Assembly: GCF_007859635.1 (NCBI RefSeq) | Contig: NZ_CP042306.1 | Coordinates: 1,488,001 to 1,552,000, forward strand | From: Sphingomonas panacisoli | GTDB lineage: Bacteria > Pseudomonadota > Alphaproteobacteria > Sphingomonadales > Sphingomonadaceae | Length of the DNA stretch: 64,000 bases | Direction: 5' to 3' | Part shown: piece by piece, positions 53,142 to 61,756 of the stretch | How the letters are laid out: each line of letters opens with the position of its first letter | Numbering within the stretch: the stretch's first letter is position 1 | The notes under the pieces: model-generated | Databases searched by the model: none | What the model was told of the DNA's origin: nothing | Seen by the model: only the letters and a program-made list of their open reading frames with translations | Position numbers and translations under genes: made by a program

Positions 53142-53564
53142 ATGCCGTGGGTCCCGTCCAACGCCGCGATCGAGCCGCTCCCCGATCAGGAGAGCTTTTC
53201 GATCTCCGATCTGTCGTGCGAATTCGGCGTCACCGCGCGCGCGCTTCGTTTCTACGAGGACGAAGGGCTGATCGCCCCCGAACGCCGCGGCACGCAGCGC
53301 GTCTATTCGCATCGCGACCGTGCGCGGCTCGCCTGGATATTGCGCGGCAAGCGCGTGGGCTTCTCGCTGACCGACATTCGCGAGTTGATCGACCTGTACG
53401 ATATTGGCGACGGCCGCCGCACGCAGCGCCAGCGCACGATCGATCGCTGCCACACCAAGATCGACGCGCTGATGGCGCAGAAGCACGATATCGACGCCGC
53501 GATCGCCGAACTGACCGAATTTACCGCGCTGCTCGAAGCCGCGCGCGACAACGATAAGGACTGA
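53142..53564 (+). CDS. MerR family regulator, LiuR-like
   Basis: A 140-residue MerR protein. The winged HTH is [45 protein letters not shown], and a coiled dimer helix follows ([23 protein letters not shown]). There is no ligand-binding Cys, so it is of the LiuR/AdhR class that senses a CoA-linked metabolite. It precedes an acyl-CoA dehydrogenase by two bases and has a palindromic site just upstream, so it most likely controls that gene and itself. Confidence 0.88.
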   Translation: MPWVPSNAAIEPLPDQESFSISDLSCEFGVTARALRFYEDEGLIAPERRGTQRVYSHRDRARLAWILRGKRVGFSLTDIRELIDLYDIGDGRRTQRQRTIDRCHTKIDALMAQKHDIDAAIAELTEFTALLEAARDNDKD

Positions 53565-53566
53565 TC

Positions 53567-55369
53567 ATGCCGCAATACACGCCTCCGGTGCGCGACACGC
53601 GCTTCGTGCTCGACCATGTGCTGGGGCTGGAGCGCTACGCCAACCTGCCCGGATTCGCGAACGCGACGCCCGACACGGTCGATGCGGTGCTGGAGGAAGG
53701 CGGCCGGTTCGTCGCCGAAGTGCTGTTCCCGCTGAACCATTCCGGCGACCAGGAAGGCTGCACGCGGAACGACGACGGCAGCGTGACGACGCCGAAGGGA
53801 TTCAAGGAAGCGTACGCCAAGTTCGTCGAATCGGGTTGGGGCACGCTCAGCGCGCCGGAAGCGTTCGGCGGCCAGGAGATGCCGCATGTCATCTCGACCG
53901 CGTTCCAGGAGTACATGATCTCTTCGAACATGGCGTTCGCGATGTATCCCGGGCTGACCCACGGCGCGGTCGCTTCGCTATTGGTCAAGGGATCGCCCGA
54001 GCAGCAGCAGAAATACGTCCCCAAGATGGTGTCGGGCGAGTGGGGTGGGACGATGAATCTGACCGAGCCGCAATGCGGCACCGACCTCGGCCTGATCCGC
54101 ACCAAGGCGGAGCCGCAGGCCGACGGGTCGTACGCGATCACCGGGACCAAGATCTTCATCTCGGCGGGCGAGCACGACCTGACGAGCAACATCATCCACC
54201 TCGTGTTGGCCAAGACGCCCGGCGCGCCCGACAGTTCGAAGGGCATTTCGCTGTTCGTGGTGCCGAAGATCCTCGTCAACGACGACGGCTCGCTGGGCGC
54301 GCGCAATGCCGTCCAGTGCGGGTCGATCGAACACAAGATGGGCATTCACGGCAATTCGACCTGCGTGATGAACTATGACGGCGCGACCGGCTGGCTGGTC
54401 GGCGAGGAGATGAAGGGCCTCGCCGCGATGTTCATCATGATGAACGCCGCGCGGTTGGGCGTGGGGCTGCAGGGGCTCGGCGTGGCGGAGACGGCGTTCC
54501 AGAACGCGGTGCAATACGCGCACGACCGCCGCCAAGGTCGCGCGCTGACCGGCCCGGCCGAGCCGCAGGAAAAGGCCGATACTTTGTTCGTCCACCCCGA
54601 CGTGCGCCGCATGCTGATGAACGCCAAGGCGCTGACCGAAGGGCTGCGCGCGCTGTGCCTGTGGGGCGCGCTTCAGGTCGATCTCGAACATGCCGCCGCG
54701 ACGGAGGAAGAGCGCGAGCATGCCGCCGACCTGGTCGGGCTGTTGACCCCGGTGATCAAGGGGTACGGCACCGACAAGGGCTACGAGATCGCGACCGAGG
54801 CGCAACAAGTCTATGGCGGACACGGCTACATCGCCGAATGGGGGATGGAGCAGTACGTCCGCGATGCCCGGATCGCGATGATCTACGAAGGCACCAACGG
54901 CGTGCAGGCGATGGACCTGGTCGGGCGCAAGCTCGCGCAGAATGGCGGCCGCGCGGTTCAATTGCTGTTCAAGGTCGTGGCGGAGGAAGTCGCGGCGGCG
55001 AAACAGAATGAGGCGACCGCGGGATTCGCGGCCGCGCTGGAAAAGGCCAATGGCGAGCTCCAGGCGGCGACGATGTGGTTCATGGCGAACGGCATGACCA
55101 ACCCGAACAATGTCGGGGCGGGCGCGCACAGCTACATGCACCTGATGGGGATCGTCGGGGTCGGGCTGATGTGGCTGCGCATGGCCGAGGCCGCGGCGCG
55201 GATGAAGGCGGCGGGCGAGGGCGACGCCGCGTTCCTCGACGCCAAGCTGACCACGGCGCGTTATTTCGCCGAACGTATCATGCCCGATGCGGGTGCGTTG
55301 CGGCGCAAGATCGAGGGCGGGGCGGAAGCGATGATGGCGTTGCCGCCGGAGATGTTCGCGGCTGCGTAG
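53567..55369 (+). CDS. Acyl-CoA dehydrogenase (about 600 residues, DmdC/AidB-like long type)
   Basis: A 600-residue FAD enzyme. The N-terminal helices include [19 protein letters not shown], and the middle has [19 protein letters not shown], a beta domain with [17 protein letters not shown], and the catalytic-base region [12 protein letters not shown]. The extra C-terminal domain (about residues 470-600) marks the long subfamily. It oxidises an acyl-CoA; the exact chain length is not visible. It follows the MerR gene by two bases and ends in a hairpin at 55377-55399. Confidence 0.9.
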   Translation: MPQYTPPVRDTRFVLDHVLGLERYANLPGFANATPDTVDAVLEEGGRFVAEVLFPLNHSGDQEGCTRNDDGSVTTPKGFKEAYAKFVESGWGTLSAPEAFGGQEMPHVISTAFQEYMISSNMAFAMYPGLTHGAVASLLVKGSPEQQQKYVPKMVSGEWGGTMNLTEPQCGTDLGLIRTKAEPQADGSYAITGTKIFISAGEHDLTSNIIHLVLAKTPGAPDSSKGISLFVVPKILVNDDGSLGARNAVQCGSIEHKMGIHGNSTCVMNYDGATGWLVGEEMKGLAAMFIMMNAARLGVGLQGLGVAETAFQNAVQYAHDRRQGRALTGPAEPQEKADTLFVHPDVRRMLMNAKALTEGLRALCLWGALQVDLEHAAATEEEREHAADLVGLLTPVIKGYGTDKGYEIATEAQQVYGGHGYIAEWGMEQYVRDARIAMIYEGTNGVQAMDLVGRKLAQNGGRAVQLLFKVVAEEVAAAKQNEATAGFAAALEKANGELQAATMWFMANGMTNPNNVGAGAHSYMHLMGIVGVGLMWLRMAEAAARMKAAGEGDAAFLDAKLTTARYFAERIMPDAGALRRKIEGGAEAMMALPPEMFAAA

Positions 55370-55376
55370 TTGAAGC

Positions 55377-55399
55377 TCCCCTCCCTGGAAGGGAGGGGA
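55377..55399. terminator. Bidirectional intrinsic terminator hairpin
   Basis: TCCCCTCCCT and AGGGAGGGGA form a perfect ten-pair stem with a three-base loop, between the convergent ACAD gene and the cell wall hydrolase pseudogene. An A-rich and T-rich stretch borders it, so it can stop transcription from both sides. Confidence 0.85.
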
Positions 55400-55402
55400 A
55401 TT

Positions 55403-56742
55403 TCACGGCCTTGCCGGCGTCGGCGTCGCGACCGGCTTGGGCGGCTCCTTGCGCCGCACACCACCGAGGCCGTCCGGCGCACCGGGTTTGAGCGAGAAGG
55501 TAACCGCAGGCGGCGTCGTGCTCGGCGTGGCGGACGCGGTCGCTGCCGGCTTCGTCCCGGTCGGCGGCAAGTTCGCCGCCGGCGTTCCGAGAACCTGCAG
55601 CTTCATGCATTCGCCCTTCGACGCGCGCTTGAACTGGCCGCAATTCCACAGCGCCTTCTCGTAGCTCCGCGCCTTGTCGCGCAGATAGCTGAACGCCATC
55701 GTCGAAATCTGCGCCTGACCGAGCGGCAGCGCTTTGGGCGTCCGTGCTTTGTCGGTCCACGCCATCAGCTTGCAATAGTCGCGCGTGCCGCAGGCCTTGG
55801 CGGCGACTTGCGGGAACAGAATCGGCCGACGCGTTCGGATCGAGCGTGACGAGGAAGCTGTTCGGATCGATCGAGGTCGCGCCCGGTCCTTCGCTGCCGT
55901 CGTTCAGCGTCGCGGCGTCGATTTCGGCGGGATTGACCTCGGCGTTGACCGCCGCCGCGCCGCTATGCGCCGCCGAGAAGCCGTCGAGCGCGGCGATGCC
56001 GGGCTCGAAGCCCGACACCGACCGCACGAACGCCGCGGGCGTCCCCCACCAGCCGGTCCAGCGGAAAAACAGGTGCGTCTTGACCGCGGTCACCTTGTCG
56101 AGGCTCGCGCTCCAATACGGCACGACCCAGTCGGTATGGTAGTGCGTCGCGTAGCCGACCGCCCCGTAGACCGACCCGTTGAGCGCTGCGACGGCCACGG
56201 CGCGTGCGCGAGTCCAGGCGGCGGGGTTGGGGCGCCAGCGGCTCATTGCGCCGTCGCACGCGAACGAGAATTGGCACCCGGTTGAGCGCTCGGAGCCCTG
56301 GAAGACCACGCCGCACACCGATTTGGGAAAAGCGGGATGGCGGACGCGGTTGAGGATGACCTGCGCCACCGCGCGTTCGCCATCGGTGTCGTCGCCGGCT
56401 TCGTAGAGCACGCCGACCGCCAAGCAGTCGATCGCACGGGCGCGCGCATTGCTGTCGCCCGAAAAGACGAACGGCCGCGCCGGCGGGTTGGGCGCGGTCG
56501 AGAAGGGGACGGTGTCGTTGAACGCCTTTGCGTCCTCCGGCGTGACGGCCTGCAGCTCGACGGGTTCGACCGGTGGCAGTTCGGTCTTCGGCACGATCCG
56601 TTGCGCGACCCTGACTTTCGGTACCGGCCTGGCGTGTGGCGCGAAGCGGACGACCAGCAGCGGCCCCACGACCAGCACGATCGCGAGCATCGCCAGCACG
56701 GCGCGCAAGGCAAACGGAGGGGGAGGACGTCGAATCGGTCAC
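55403..56742 (-). pseudogene. SleB-type cell wall hydrolase, with apparent frameshifts
   Basis: The main frame encodes an N-terminal membrane segment (AVLAMLAIVLVVGPLLVV), a Pro-rich part and a SleB/hydrolase_2 catalytic domain: AIDCLAVGVLYEAGDDTDGERAVAQVILNRVRHPAFPKSVCGVVFQG and HYHTDWVVPYW. After FLVTLDPNASADS the frame changes. The intact continuation FPQVAAKACGTRDYCKLMAWTDKA is in another frame and runs to the stop at 55403; dropping the A at 55818 (plus strand) would join them. A second shift near 56733 would link a GTG start (56742), VTDRRPPPPFALR, to the main frame; without it only a TTG at 56708 is possible. Function would be cleavage of septal or spore-like peptidoglycan. Confidence 0.8.
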
Positions 56743-56839
56743 GGAACAGCCTGTCTGGGAAGGGCGCAGCAACGCGCGCACGCGCCCTTAGCGCAACGGA
56801 CGCGTGATGCCAAAAACCGTTCCAACCGTAAAACGATCC

Positions 56840-56911
56840 GTCATCCCAGCGAAAGCTGGGATCTCATGCGATTGCGCAATCGGCTGAGACCCCAGCTTTC
56901 GCTGGGGTGAC
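56840..56911. repeat. Bipartite palindromic repeat element, copy 2
   Basis: GTCATCCCAGCGAAAGCTGGG...ATCTCATGCG on the left faces CTGAGACCCCAGC...GGGGTGACG on the right, a compact version of the element at 20071-20148. Each half forms a hairpin around GAAA or TTTC. It begins about 10 bases past the cysK stop on the minus strand, the same position relative to a gene end as copy 1. Confidence 0.85.
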
Positions 56912-56920
56912 GATCTCAGG

Positions 56921-57841
56921 TCAGCTTTCGGGTAGGAAGTCCGGCACCGACAAATAGCGTTCGCCGGTATCGTAATTGAAGCCCAGCACGCGCGCGCCGT
57001 CCGGCAGATCGGGCAGTTTTTGCAGGATCGCGGCGAGCGTCGCGCCAGAACTGATCCCGACCAGCATGCCTTCCTCGGTCGCGGCGCGGCGCGCCATGTC
57101 CTTGGCAACGCCGGCATCGACCTTGATCACCCCGTCGAGCGCCTGGGTATGTAGGTTGGCGGGAATAAACCCGGCGCCGATACCCTGAATCGGGTGCGGA
57201 CCGGGCTGGCCGCCCGAAATGACGGGTGACAGCTCGGGCTCGACCGCGAACACCTTCAAGTTCGGCCAGCTCTTCTTCAGCGTCTCCGCGACGCCGGTGA
57301 TGTGCCCGCCGGTACCGACGCCGGTGATCAGCACGTCGATCGGCGAATCGGCGAAGTCCTTCAGGATTTCCTGCGCCGTCGTACGATGATGCACGTCGAT
57401 GTTCGCAGGATTTTCGAACTGTTGCGGCATCCAGGAATTGGGCGTCGCCTCGATCAGTTCGAGTGCACGCTCGATCGCGCCCTTCATACCCTTTTCGCGC
57501 GGTGTCAGGTCGAACGTCGCGCCATAGGCCAGCATCAGCCGGCGGCGTTCGATCGACATGCTCTCCGGCATGACCAGGATCAGCTTGTAACCCTTGACCG
57601 CGGCGACCATCGCCAGGCCGACGCCCGTATTGCCGCTGGTCGGCTCGATGATCGTACCGCCGGGCTTGAGCTTGCCGTCGCGCTCGGCCGCTTCCACCAT
57701 CGCCAGCGCGATACGGTCCTTGATCGACCCGCCGGGGTTGGACCGCTCGGACTTGATCCACACTTCGGCATCGGGGAACAGCTTCGACACACGAATGTGC
57801 GGGGTGTTGCCGATCGTTTCCAGGATGGTGTTGGCCTTCAT
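56921..57841 (-). CDS. cysK: Cysteine synthase A (O-acetylserine sulfhydrylase)
   Basis: A 306-residue PLP enzyme. The Schiff-base K41 is in [13 protein letters not shown], the substrate loop is [36 protein letters not shown] binds the phosphate, and SSGATLAAI holds the pyridine-contacting Ser. It makes cysteine from O-acetylserine and sulfide. The start at 57841 overlaps the stop of the MFS transporter (ATGA), so the two are co-expressed. A repeat element follows. Confidence 0.95.
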   Translation of the reverse strand: MKANTILETIGNTPHIRVSKLFPDAEVWIKSERSNPGGSIKDRIALAMVEAAERDGKLKPGGTIIEPTSGNTGVGLAMVAAVKGYKLILVMPESMSIERRRLMLAYGATFDLTPREKGMKGAIERALELIEATPNSWMPQQFENPANIDVHHRTTAQEILKDFADSPIDVLITGVGTGGHITGVAETLKKSWPNLKVFAVEPELSPVISGGQPGPHPIQGIGAGFIPANLHTQALDGVIKVDAGVAKDMARRAATEEGMLVGISSGATLAAILQKLPDLPDGARVLGFNYDTGERYLSVPDFLPES

Positions 57842-59118
57842 GGCTGCGTGACTCCTTTGTCCGGCGTGAGATCGACGATTTCGGGTGGGTCGAAGGTCTT
57901 TGCAAGTCTGAGTTCGGGGAACAGGCGCGACCAGGCCAGCGTGATGACGATCGCGGCGATGCCGCCGAAGGCCACCGCGCCGACAGGACCGAGCAGCGAC
58001 GCCATCAGCCCGGTTTCCGCCTCGCCGAGTTCGTTGGAGGCTGAAATCGTCAGCTGGCTGACGGCGCCGACGCGGCCGCGCATCGAATCGGGGGTGTGGA
58101 GCTGAATCAGCGACGAGCGGACATAGACCGACACCATGTCCGCCGCGCCCGCGACGGCCAGCGCCGCCACGCTCAAGGGGAACCAGGTCGAGAAGCCGAA
58201 GGTCAAAATCGCGCCGGCGAAGATCAGCACCGCGATCAGCATCTTGACCCCGACGTTCGACTTCATCGGCCGGATCGAGAACCAGATCGACCCCGCCGAC
58301 GCACCGATCCCCATGCCGGCGGCGAGCAGACCGAGCCCGCTCGCGCCGACGTGCAGGATGTCGCGGGCATAGACCGGCAGCAGCGCCGTCGCCCCGGCCA
58401 GCAGCACCACGAACAGGTCGAGCGTGATCGCCGCCAGCACCAGCCGGTTGTCGCGCACATAGGCAAAGCCGTCGGCGATCCGCTGCAACGGGTGGCGGTC
58501 CTTTTGCGCGGGCGGCTGCGGCACCTTGCCGATCAGGAAGATCGTGCCGAGCGCGACCAGCAGCATCGCCGCGATCGTGCCGTACGCGAAATCGGGATGC
58601 AGCGCGTAGAGCACGCCGCCCAGGCTTGGGCCGGCGATGGTCCCGGTCTGCCAGGCGATCGACGATACCGCGATCGCGGTCGGTAAGCTCTCGCGCGGCA
58701 CGAGGTTCGGCGCGAGCGCGCCATACGCCGGGCCGGAGAACGCGCGAACGACGCCGACGACTGCGGCCGCGGCAAACAGCGCGGGCAGGCCGAGCGCGCC
58801 GGCACTGGTCAGAAACCCGAGCAGCATCGCGTTCAAGGCAAGCACCGTGGTCGTGATCCGCACGATCCAGCGGCGATCGAACGTATCGGCGGCTAGCCCC
58901 ACCACCGGGGTCAGCACGAACAGCGGCACGAATTGCACCAGCCCGATCATGCCGAGCATGAACGCGGCTTGCTTGATGTCCATGGTCTGGCGGGCGAGGC
59001 CGTAGACTTGCCAGCCGATCACCATGCCCTGCGCACTGACCGCGATCGTGCCGAGGAAGCGCGACACCCAATACGCGCGGAAATTGGCGATGCGTAAGGG
59101 GTGGTCGGCGGGGAGCAT
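57838..59118 (-). CDS. Major facilitator superfamily transporter, probable exporter
   Basis: A 426-residue protein with about twelve hydrophobic helices. The first has [31 protein letters not shown], close to the enterobactin exporter EntS/MFS_3 family, and the loop 2-3 region reads [13 protein letters not shown]. There is no clear substrate. It is upstream of and overlaps cysK, so it might export cysteine, a cysteine-linked compound or a siderophore; these are guesses. The start at 59118 with an ATG is standard. Confidence 0.85.
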   Translation of the reverse strand: MLPADHPLRIANFRAYWVSRFLGTIAVSAQGMVIGWQVYGLARQTMDIKQAAFMLGMIGLVQFVPLFVLTPVVGLAADTFDRRWIVRITTTVLALNAMLLGFLTSAGALGLPALFAAAAVVGVVRAFSGPAYGALAPNLVPRESLPTAIAVSSIAWQTGTIAGPSLGGVLYALHPDFAYGTIAAMLLVALGTIFLIGKVPQPPAQKDRHPLQRIADGFAYVRDNRLVLAAITLDLFVVLLAGATALLPVYARDILHVGASGLGLLAAGMGIGASAGSIWFSIRPMKSNVGVKMLIAVLIFAGAILTFGFSTWFPLSVAALAVAGAADMVSVYVRSSLIQLHTPDSMRGRVGAVSQLTISASNELGEAETGLMASLLGPVGAVAFGGIAAIVITLAWSRLFPELRLAKTFDPPEIVDLTPDKGVTQP

Positions 59119-59270
59119 TACGGCTGCCTTAGGCGGTGGACGTCGCTTTGGGCAACCATGGCAAAGCTTCGCGGGGGAATTGATCGCCTATGCCGCAGCG
59201 CAAGATTGAAACCCGCCGCGCTCCCGGCCTATAGGCGCGCCATCTCCCCTTACGGAAACGAGGTTTCCCC

Positions 59271-60320
59271 TTGGCCAAAGCTCCCGCCAAAAAAGCATCC
59301 GCGCCGCCGGCGACCCCCAACCGCGAGCGACCCGACGAGCCGCAACCGTACAAGGCGTCGAAGGCCGAACTGCTCGATTTCTACAAGCAGATGCTGCTGA
59401 TCCGCCGGTTCGAGGAAAAGGCCGGCCAGCTGTACGGGCTCGGCTTCATCGGCGGGTTCTGCCACCTGTATATCGGCCAGGAAGCGGTCGCGGTTGGGCT
59501 GCAGTCGGCGCTCGACGGCGAGAAGGACTCGGTGATCACCGGCTATCGCGATCACGGCCACATGCTGGCCTATGGCATCGACCCCAAGGTCATCATGGCC
59601 GAGCTGACCGGCCGCGCCGCCGGCATTTCGAAGGGCAAGGGCGGGTCGATGCACATGTTCTCGACCGAGAAGAAGTTCTACGGCGGGCACGGTATCGTCG
59701 GCGCGCAGGTATCGCTGGGCACCGGCCTGGCATTCAATCACAAGTACAGCGAAGATGGCGGCGTCTGCCTCGCTTATTTCGGCGACGGCGCGTCGAACCA
59801 GGGCCAGGTCTACGAATCGTTCAACATGGCCGAGCTGTGGAAGCTGCCGATTATCTACGTGATCGAGAACAACCAGTATGCGATGGGCACCAGCGTCAAC
59901 CGCGCCTCGTCCGAGGACCAGCTTTACCGCCGTGGTGAGTCGTTCCGCATCCCCGGCATCCAGGTCGACGGCATGGATGTGCTGGCGTGCCGCGGCGCCG
60001 CCGAGGAAGCGCTTGCGTGGGTGCGCGCGGGCAAGGGACCGCTGATCCTCGAGATGAAGACCTATCGCTATCGCGGTCACTCGATGTCCGACCCCGCCAA
60101 ATATCGCAGCCGGGACGAGGTGCAGGCGGTCCGCGACAAGTCCGACCCGATCGAGCATGCCAAAAAGTTGCTCGAGGAGATGGGCGTCAAGGAAGACGAA
60201 CTGAAGGCCGTCGAGCAGGAAATCCGCAAGCAGGTCAACGAAGCGGCTGACTTCGCCGAACAGACGCCCGAGCCGGAACCCGGCGAGCTGTATACCGACG
60301 TGCTGGTGGAGTCGTACTGA
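59271..60320 (+). CDS. pdhA: Pyruvate dehydrogenase E1 component, alpha subunit
   Basis: A 349-residue E1-alpha. An Ala/Lys/Pro-rich N-terminus is followed by [36 protein letters not shown] and the ThDP motif [40 protein letters not shown] is the phospholoop region. With PdhB it decarboxylates pyruvate and acetylates the lipoyl group. It begins at TTG 59271, which gives MAKAPAKKA, and overlaps pdhB by one base (TGATG). The alpha-proteobacterial type, like mitochondria. Confidence 0.95.
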   Translation: MAKAPAKKASAPPATPNRERPDEPQPYKASKAELLDFYKQMLLIRRFEEKAGQLYGLGFIGGFCHLYIGQEAVAVGLQSALDGEKDSVITGYRDHGHMLAYGIDPKVIMAELTGRAAGISKGKGGSMHMFSTEKKFYGGHGIVGAQVSLGTGLAFNHKYSEDGGVCLAYFGDGASNQGQVYESFNMAELWKLPIIYVIENNQYAMGTSVNRASSEDQLYRRGESFRIPGIQVDGMDVLACRGAAEEALAWVRAGKGPLILEMKTYRYRGHSMSDPAKYRSRDEVQAVRDKSDPIEHAKKLLEEMGVKEDELKAVEQEIRKQVNEAADFAEQTPEPEPGELYTDVLVESY

Positions 60321-61726
60321 TGCCGATCGAGATCAAGATGCCGGCGCTGTCGCCCACGATGGAAGAGGGCACGCTCGCCAAGTGGCTCGTCAAGGAAGGC
60401 GACACGGTCAAGTCCGGCGACATCATGGCCGAGATCGAAACCGATAAGGCGACGATGGAGTTCGAAGCGGTCGACGAAGGCACGATCGCCCAGATCGTCG
60501 TGGCCGAGGGTACCGATAACGTGAAGGTCGGCGCGATCATCGCGGTGCTGGCCGCCGAGGGTGAGGACGCCTCCGCGCCGGCGCCCGCCAAGGTCGAGAA
60601 GGCCGAGGAACCCGAGGTCAAGGAACAGGCCGCCGAGAGCGGCACGCCCGAGCCGCACAAAGTGGAGACCGGTGCGCGGCAGATGTTCGAAGCCGCCAAG
60701 CACGACGCCGAAGTCGCCGACCCGGCGATCCCGGCTGGGACCGAGATGGTCAAGACGACCGTCCGCGAGGCGCTGCGCGACGCGATGGCGGAGGAGATGC
60801 GCAAGGACCCGCGCGTCTTCGTGATGGGCGAAGAGGTCGCGCAATATCAGGGCGCCTATAAGGTGACGCAGGGCCTGCTCGACGAATTCGGCGAGAAGCG
60901 CGTGATCGACACGCCGATCACCGAATATGGCTTTGCCGGTGTCGGCACGGGCGCGGCGATGGGTGGTCTCCGCCCGATCGTCGAGTTCATGACGTTCAAC
61001 TTCGCGATGCAGGCGATCGACCACATCATCAATTCGGCGGCCAAGACCAACTACATGTCGGGCGGCCAGATGCGCTGCCCGATCGTGTTCCGCGGTCCCA
61101 ACGGCGCCGCGAGCCGGGTCGGCGCTCAGCATTCGCAGAATTACGGTCCCTGGTATGCCAGCGTCCCCGGCCTGATCGTGATCGCGCCTTATGACGCTGC
61201 GGACGCCAAGGGCCTGATGAAGGCCGCGATCCGCACCGAGGACCCGGTCGTCTTCCTCGAAAACGAACTGCTCTATGGCCGCAGCTTCGACGTGCCGGCG
61301 CTCGACGATTACGTCCTGCCGATCGGCAAGGCGCGGATCATGCGCGAGGGCAAGGACGTCACGATCGTCAGCTATTCGATCGGCGTCGGGGTCAGTCTGG
61401 AGGCTGCGGACGAACTGGCCAAGGAAGGGATCGAGGCCGAAGTCATCGATCTGCGCACCCTGCGCCCGCTCGACAAGGCGACGGTGCTGAAGTCGCTCGC
61501 CAAGACCAACCGTATCGTCGTCGCCGAGGAAGGTTGGCCGACCTGCTCGATCGCTTCGGAAGTCGCGGCGTTCGTGATGGAGGACGGGTTCGACGATCTC
61601 GACGCGCCGGTACTGCGCGTCACCGACGAGGACGTGCCGCTGCCATATGCGGCGAACCTTGAGAAACTCGCGCTGCTTTCCGCGGACAAGGTGGTGAGCA
61701 CCGTCAAGAAGGTGTGCTACCGCTGA
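60320..61726 (+). CDS. pdhB: Pyruvate dehydrogenase E1 component, beta subunit, with N-terminal lipoyl domain
   Basis: A 468-residue E1-beta fused to a lipoyl domain. Residues 1-80 form the lipoyl domain with the lipoylated K43 in [13 protein letters not shown], then a Pro/Ala/Glu linker (80-125). The E1-beta part has [48 protein letters not shown] and [13 protein letters not shown]. This fusion is known in alphaproteobacteria such as Sinorhizobium and Zymomonas. The acetyltransferase (E2) gene is not in the window. Confidence 0.95.
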   Translation: MPIEIKMPALSPTMEEGTLAKWLVKEGDTVKSGDIMAEIETDKATMEFEAVDEGTIAQIVVAEGTDNVKVGAIIAVLAAEGEDASAPAPAKVEKAEEPEVKEQAAESGTPEPHKVETGARQMFEAAKHDAEVADPAIPAGTEMVKTTVREALRDAMAEEMRKDPRVFVMGEEVAQYQGAYKVTQGLLDEFGEKRVIDTPITEYGFAGVGTGAAMGGLRPIVEFMTFNFAMQAIDHIINSAAKTNYMSGGQMRCPIVFRGPNGAASRVGAQHSQNYGPWYASVPGLIVIAPYDAADAKGLMKAAIRTEDPVVFLENELLYGRSFDVPALDDYVLPIGKARIMREGKDVTIVSYSIGVGVSLEAADELAKEGIEAEVIDLRTLRPLDKATVLKSLAKTNRIVVAEEGWPTCSIASEVAAFVMEDGFDDLDAPVLRVTDEDVPLPYAANLEKLALLSADKVVSTVKKVCYR

Positions 61727-61756
61727 TCCGAACAGAGTTCGGATAAGGAGGCGGCG

